Assembly: GCA_017397835.1 (NCBI GenBank) | Contig: JAFQHV010000028.1 | Location: 1-51,888 of the forward strand | DNA: 51,888 nucleotides | Source: Oscillospiraceae bacterium | GTDB taxonomy: Bacteria; Bacillota; Clostridia; Oscillospirales; Oscillospiraceae | Reading direction: 5' to 3' | Part shown: piece by piece, positions 51,821-51,888 of the stretch | Numbering within the stretch: the stretch's first letter is position 1 | Layout: every line of letters starts with the position of its first letter | Position numbers and translations under genes: made by a program | Notes under the pieces: generated by a model | Told to the model about the DNA's origin: nothing | What the model saw: only the letters and a program-made list of their open reading frames with translations | The model's database searches: none

Positions 51821-51888
51821 ATGATTAAGAAGTTTGACAAGAACGCACAGCGCGTCAAGCGCCATGTTAGAGTTCGCGGCAAAGTCTC
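51821..51888 (+). CDS. rplR: 50S ribosomal protein L18 (start only, runs off the window)
   Basis: ATG 51821 after TTAGGAGGTG opens 22 complete codons: MIKKFDKNAQRVKRHVRVRG then KV, still open at the window edge. The basic N-terminus and KRHxRVRxK pattern, together with its place after rplF, identify 5S-rRNA-binding L18. Confidence 0.9.
   Translation, partial: MIKKFDKNAQRVKRHVRVRGKV

Noticed and set aside
1-51888. CRISPR arrays, prophage genes or an origin of replication
   Set aside because: No regular spacer-repeat series, no phage structural or integrase gene, and no DnaA-box cluster were seen.

Overview
The window (51,888 bp, mostly well above 60% G+C by eye) looks like a chromosomal segment of a strictly anaerobic, high-G+C member of the Clostridia, most likely Oscillospiraceae (Flavonifractor/Oscillibacter-like). 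The evidence is a class III ribonucleotide reductase, AdhE behind Rex-type operators, HemZ, a meso-DAP-type MurE, a T-box in front of ileS, a zinc-type S14, SepF/DivIVA, and a complete S10 operon running into the spc operon. The genus is an inference. No tRNA, rRNA, CRISPR array, transposase or phage gene was seen.

Layout. (1) 1-1794: the 3' end of nrdD, whose protein carries a fused C-terminal redoxin domain, followed by a thioredoxin-reductase-like flavoprotein that lacks the usual NADPH-phosphate motif. (2) 1843-4450: the magnesium channel gene mgtE, with its own promoter and a terminator-bearing leader, sits between two inverted copies of a roughly 260-bp hairpin-rich repeat. (3) 4454-8750: divergent RHH regulator and small protein, then typA facing mnmG across one shared terminator. 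(4) 8912-21431: adhE behind two tandem Rex-like sites, then recJ-relA-dtd-MBL hydrolase-hemZ-nucleoside kinase-GH13 all on the plus strand. (5) 21483-22566: an A+T-rich island of two small P-loop kinase genes, each bounded by a repeated motif of about 27 bp, in the same direction as an AraC regulator. (6) 23573-36408: PLP enzyme-dapF-murE, then miaB-mutS-mutL-miaA-hfq-HlyD-like-PLPBP. (7) 36437-42339: sepF-divIVA, T-box-ileS, lspA-pseudouridine synthase. (8) 42387-43089: an intergenic repeat and an HD-domain gene. (9) 43264-51888: S10/spc ribosomal protein operons from rpsJ to the start of rplR, with three promoters and three structured leaders (before rpsJ, rplC and rpsH).

Most of the window is conserved housekeeping. 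DapF makes meso-DAP, which MurE adds to the murein precursor. MiaA and MiaB modify A37 of tRNA in sequence. MutS and MutL form mismatch repair. SepF and DivIVA serve division and polarity. The less ordinary signals are the cassette-like kinase island, the covarying inverted repeats around mgtE, the mgtE leader, the redoxin-fused NrdD with its atypical reductase, and the hairpin-rich leader splitting rpsN from rpsH.
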